A DNA stretch of 64,000 nt from Sphingomonas pokkalii (lineage in GTDB: Bacteria; Pseudomonadota; Alphaproteobacteria; Sphingomonadales; Sphingomonadaceae), in assembly GCF_003096275.1 (NCBI RefSeq), contig NZ_QENQ01000001.1, positions 3,928,009 to 3,992,008 on the forward strand. Direction: 5' to 3'. The position numbers were made by a program, and so were the translations under genes. The notes beneath the pieces are model-generated. The model did no database searches. It worked only from the letters and a program-made list of their open reading frames with translations, and had not been told where the DNA came from. This document shows, one piece after another, positions 62,691 to 64,000 of the stretch. The first letter of the stretch is position 1; every line of letters begins with the position of its first letter.

Positions 62691-62861
62691 AAGCCCCTTC
62701 TCCTTGGAGGAGGGGTTTGGGGGTGGAGGGATTCCAGAACGTTTGTTGGTCTCGGTGAGACACGGCCCCACCCCAACCCCGCATCAGGTGAACAGCGCCC
62801 CGCGCTGTTCAGGCCATGCCGGGGGCATGGCCGACCTGATGCGCCTGAAGGGGAGGGGCTT
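62691..62861. repeat. Multi-hairpin palindromic element between accD and folC
   Basis: The outer arms AAGCCCCT (62691-62698) and AGGGGCTT (62854-62861) enclose G-rich and C-rich tracts that also pair. Inside is a GCATCAGGT/ACCTGATGC stem (62781-62789 with 62834-62842), which holds two more perfect hairpins: GAACAGCG/CGCTGTTC and GGCCATGCC/GGCATGGCC. It codes for nothing and looks like a dispersed MITE- or REP-like element. Confidence 0.7.
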
Positions 62862-62869
62862 AGGCAGGT

Positions 62870-63730
62870 TCAAGCGGCCGCGTGGGCCTCGCAGAGCAGG
62901 CCGATCAGCTGGCCCAGCGTGTCACGCAGGTCGCGGCGGTGCGTCACCATGTCGACCAGGCCGTGATCGCGATAATATTCGCTGGTCTGGAAATCGTCGG
63001 GCAGCTTTTCGCGGATCGTGTTCTCGATCACGCGCCGCCCGGTGAAGGCGAGCGTCGCGCCCGGCTCGGCGATCTGGACGTCGCCCAGCATCGCATAGGC
63101 CGCCATCACCCCGCCCGAGGTCGGATCGGTCAGCACGACGATGTACGGCAGGCCCGCATCGTGGAGCATCTCGATCGCCACGGTGGTGCGCGGCATCTGC
63201 ATGAGGCTGAGAATGCCCTCCTGCATCCGCGCGCCGCCCGAGGCGGTGAACACGATGTACGGCGCCCGTGCGGCGATCGCGGTCTCGACGCCGGCGATGA
63301 ACGCCTCGCCCACCGCCTGGCCCATCGATCCGCCCATGAAGGCGAAGTCCTGCACGCCGATCACTGCCTTGTGGCTATGGATCGTGCCGCTGGCATTCTG
63401 GAACGCGTCCTGCTCGCCGGTGCTCGCCCGCGCCGCCTTGATGCGTGCGGTGTAGGGCTTGGAGTCGCGGAACTTCAGCGGGTCTTCGGCTACCTTCGGG
63501 CTCGGCAGCAGATTGAAGCTGCCGTTATCGAACAGCTGCTCAAAGCGCTTGGCGGCGCCGATGCGGTCATGGAAGTCGCAATGCGGGCAAACGTTCTGGT
63601 TCTCCTCGAACTCCTTCATGAAGACCATCTGTCCGCATCCCTTGCACTTGTGCCAGAGATTGTCGGGGCTCTCCTCGCCACGGGTGGTGACATAGGCGAG
63701 CGCGTTACGGACGCGCGAAATCCAGCTCAT
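62870..63730 (-). CDS. accD: Acetyl-CoA carboxylase carboxyltransferase beta subunit
   Basis: AccD, with AccA, transfers carboxyl from biotin carrier to acetyl-CoA. The 286-residue protein has the N-terminal zinc ribbon CKGCGQMVF and CPHCDFHD, and the crotonase-like core with [19 protein letters not shown] and [19 protein letters not shown]. The start overlaps the trpA stop as ATGA. It depends on biotin, which the nearby bio operon helps to make. Confidence 0.97.
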   Translation of the reverse strand: MSWISRVRNALAYVTTRGEESPDNLWHKCKGCGQMVFMKEFEENQNVCPHCDFHDRIGAAKRFEQLFDNGSFNLLPSPKVAEDPLKFRDSKPYTARIKAARASTGEQDAFQNASGTIHSHKAVIGVQDFAFMGGSMGQAVGEAFIAGVETAIAARAPYIVFTASGGARMQEGILSLMQMPRTTVAIEMLHDAGLPYIVVLTDPTSGGVMAAYAMLGDVQIAEPGATLAFTGRRVIENTIREKLPDDFQTSEYYRDHGLVDMVTHRRDLRDTLGQLIGLLCEAHAAA

Positions 63731-63999
63731 GCGACTTCCTTGCGTGCGGCGACCAGCGCCGTCTTCAGCGACTCGATATAGGTGCGAACCGGCTCGGCCG
63801 CATCCGCGCCGTGGCGGCCGACCAGTTCGACGATCGCGCTGCCGACGACCACACCATCGGCAACGCGGCCGATGGCGGCAGCCTGTTCGGGGGTGCGGAC
63901 GCCGAAGCCCACCGCGATCGGCAGGTCGGTCGCCGCCTTGAGGCGAGCAACCGCCGCCTCGATCGAGGCGGTGGCGGCCTGTTGCAGCCCGGTGATCCC
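63727..63999 (-). CDS. trpA: Tryptophan synthase alpha subunit, C-terminal part (partial)
   Basis: The open frame reaches the edge of the window and ends at 63727. The visible 90 residues include [33 protein letters not shown] and [12 protein letters not shown], the conserved C-terminal barrel of TrpA (IAVGFGV and DGVVVGSA). The rest lies beyond the window. Overlap with accD (ATGA) indicates the usual trpA-accD-folC operon. Confidence 0.93.
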   Translation of the reverse strand, partial: GITGLQQAATASIEAAVARLKAATDLPIAVGFGVRTPEQAAAIGRVADGVVVGSAIVELVGRHGADAAEPVRTYIESLKTALVAARKEVA

Positions 64000-64000
64000 G

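Overview
The window reads as chromosomal DNA of a sphingomonad (Alphaproteobacteria, Sphingomonadaceae; Sphingomonas or a close relative). The evidence is high G+C, dense operons with ATGA or GTGA stop/start overlaps, an E1-beta pyruvate dehydrogenase subunit carrying its own lipoyl domain, class II DAHP synthase, and several small proteins typical of sphingomonads (DUF4170, DUF3618, DUF2332). No rRNA, tRNA, CRISPR array, prophage or transposase gene was found. Genus is inference; the gene families are read directly from the sequence.

Layout. 1-7.9 kb: end of a Gfo/Idh/MocA oxidoreductase, a secreted GH3 beta-glucosidase, a molybdopterin oxidoreductase with fdhD and mobA, and a hybrid histidine kinase whose N-terminus matches the plant/cyanobacterial ethylene-binding domain. 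7.9-15.1 kb: NAD synthetase, an L,D-transpeptidase-like lipoprotein, and a methionine-salvage operon mtnB-mtnD-mtnC-mtnA converging on an aminotransferase that could do the last step. 15.1-18.7 kb: small membrane protein, chemoreceptor, DUF2332 protein. 18.7-26.6 kb: a late-cobalamin operon (cobT-cobC-cobS-cobD-cbiB-cobQ-cobU, then pncB) behind a cobalamin riboswitch. 26.6-33.6 kb: hypothetical gene, OmpR/EnvZ-type two-component pair, carbonic anhydrase with a SulP transporter, and Kup potassium transporter. 33.7-35.0 kb: rpsF-rpsR-rplI. 35.2-40.7 kb: fabD-fabG-acpP-fabF-mltG, interrupted by a small inverted-repeat cassette. 40.8-46.1 kb: S10-type peptidase, a decayed gene, GH43 hydrolase, and a run of small envelope proteins resembling the yqjD/yqjE cluster. 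46.2-50.5 kb: eno-ftsB-pdhA-pdhB. 50.5-56.1 kb: squalene/phytoene-synthase-like protein, EF-hand protein, trmFO, a GbsR/MarR regulator with its partner, DUF488 and PilZ proteins. 56.1-64 kb: DAHP synthase fused to an HTH domain, divergent bioF-bioD-bioA, folC, accD and the end of trpA.

The most unusual items are: (1) the fusion of an XRE-type DNA-binding domain to class II DAHP synthase, with two matching 17-bp palindromes (TTACCC-N5-GGGTAA) in its promoter region, suggesting an enzyme that represses its own gene and perhaps the divergent biotin genes; (2) a cassette bounded by 31-bp inverted repeats (29/31 identical) carrying a GxxExxY-family PD-(D/E)XK protein, inserted between fabD and fabG; (3) an ETR1-like copper/ethylene-sensing domain on a bacterial hybrid kinase; and (4) pncB placed directly behind the cobalamin operon, where its product, nicotinate mononucleotide, is the substrate of CobT. 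All functional statements rest on recognition of motifs and gene order; no database search was run.
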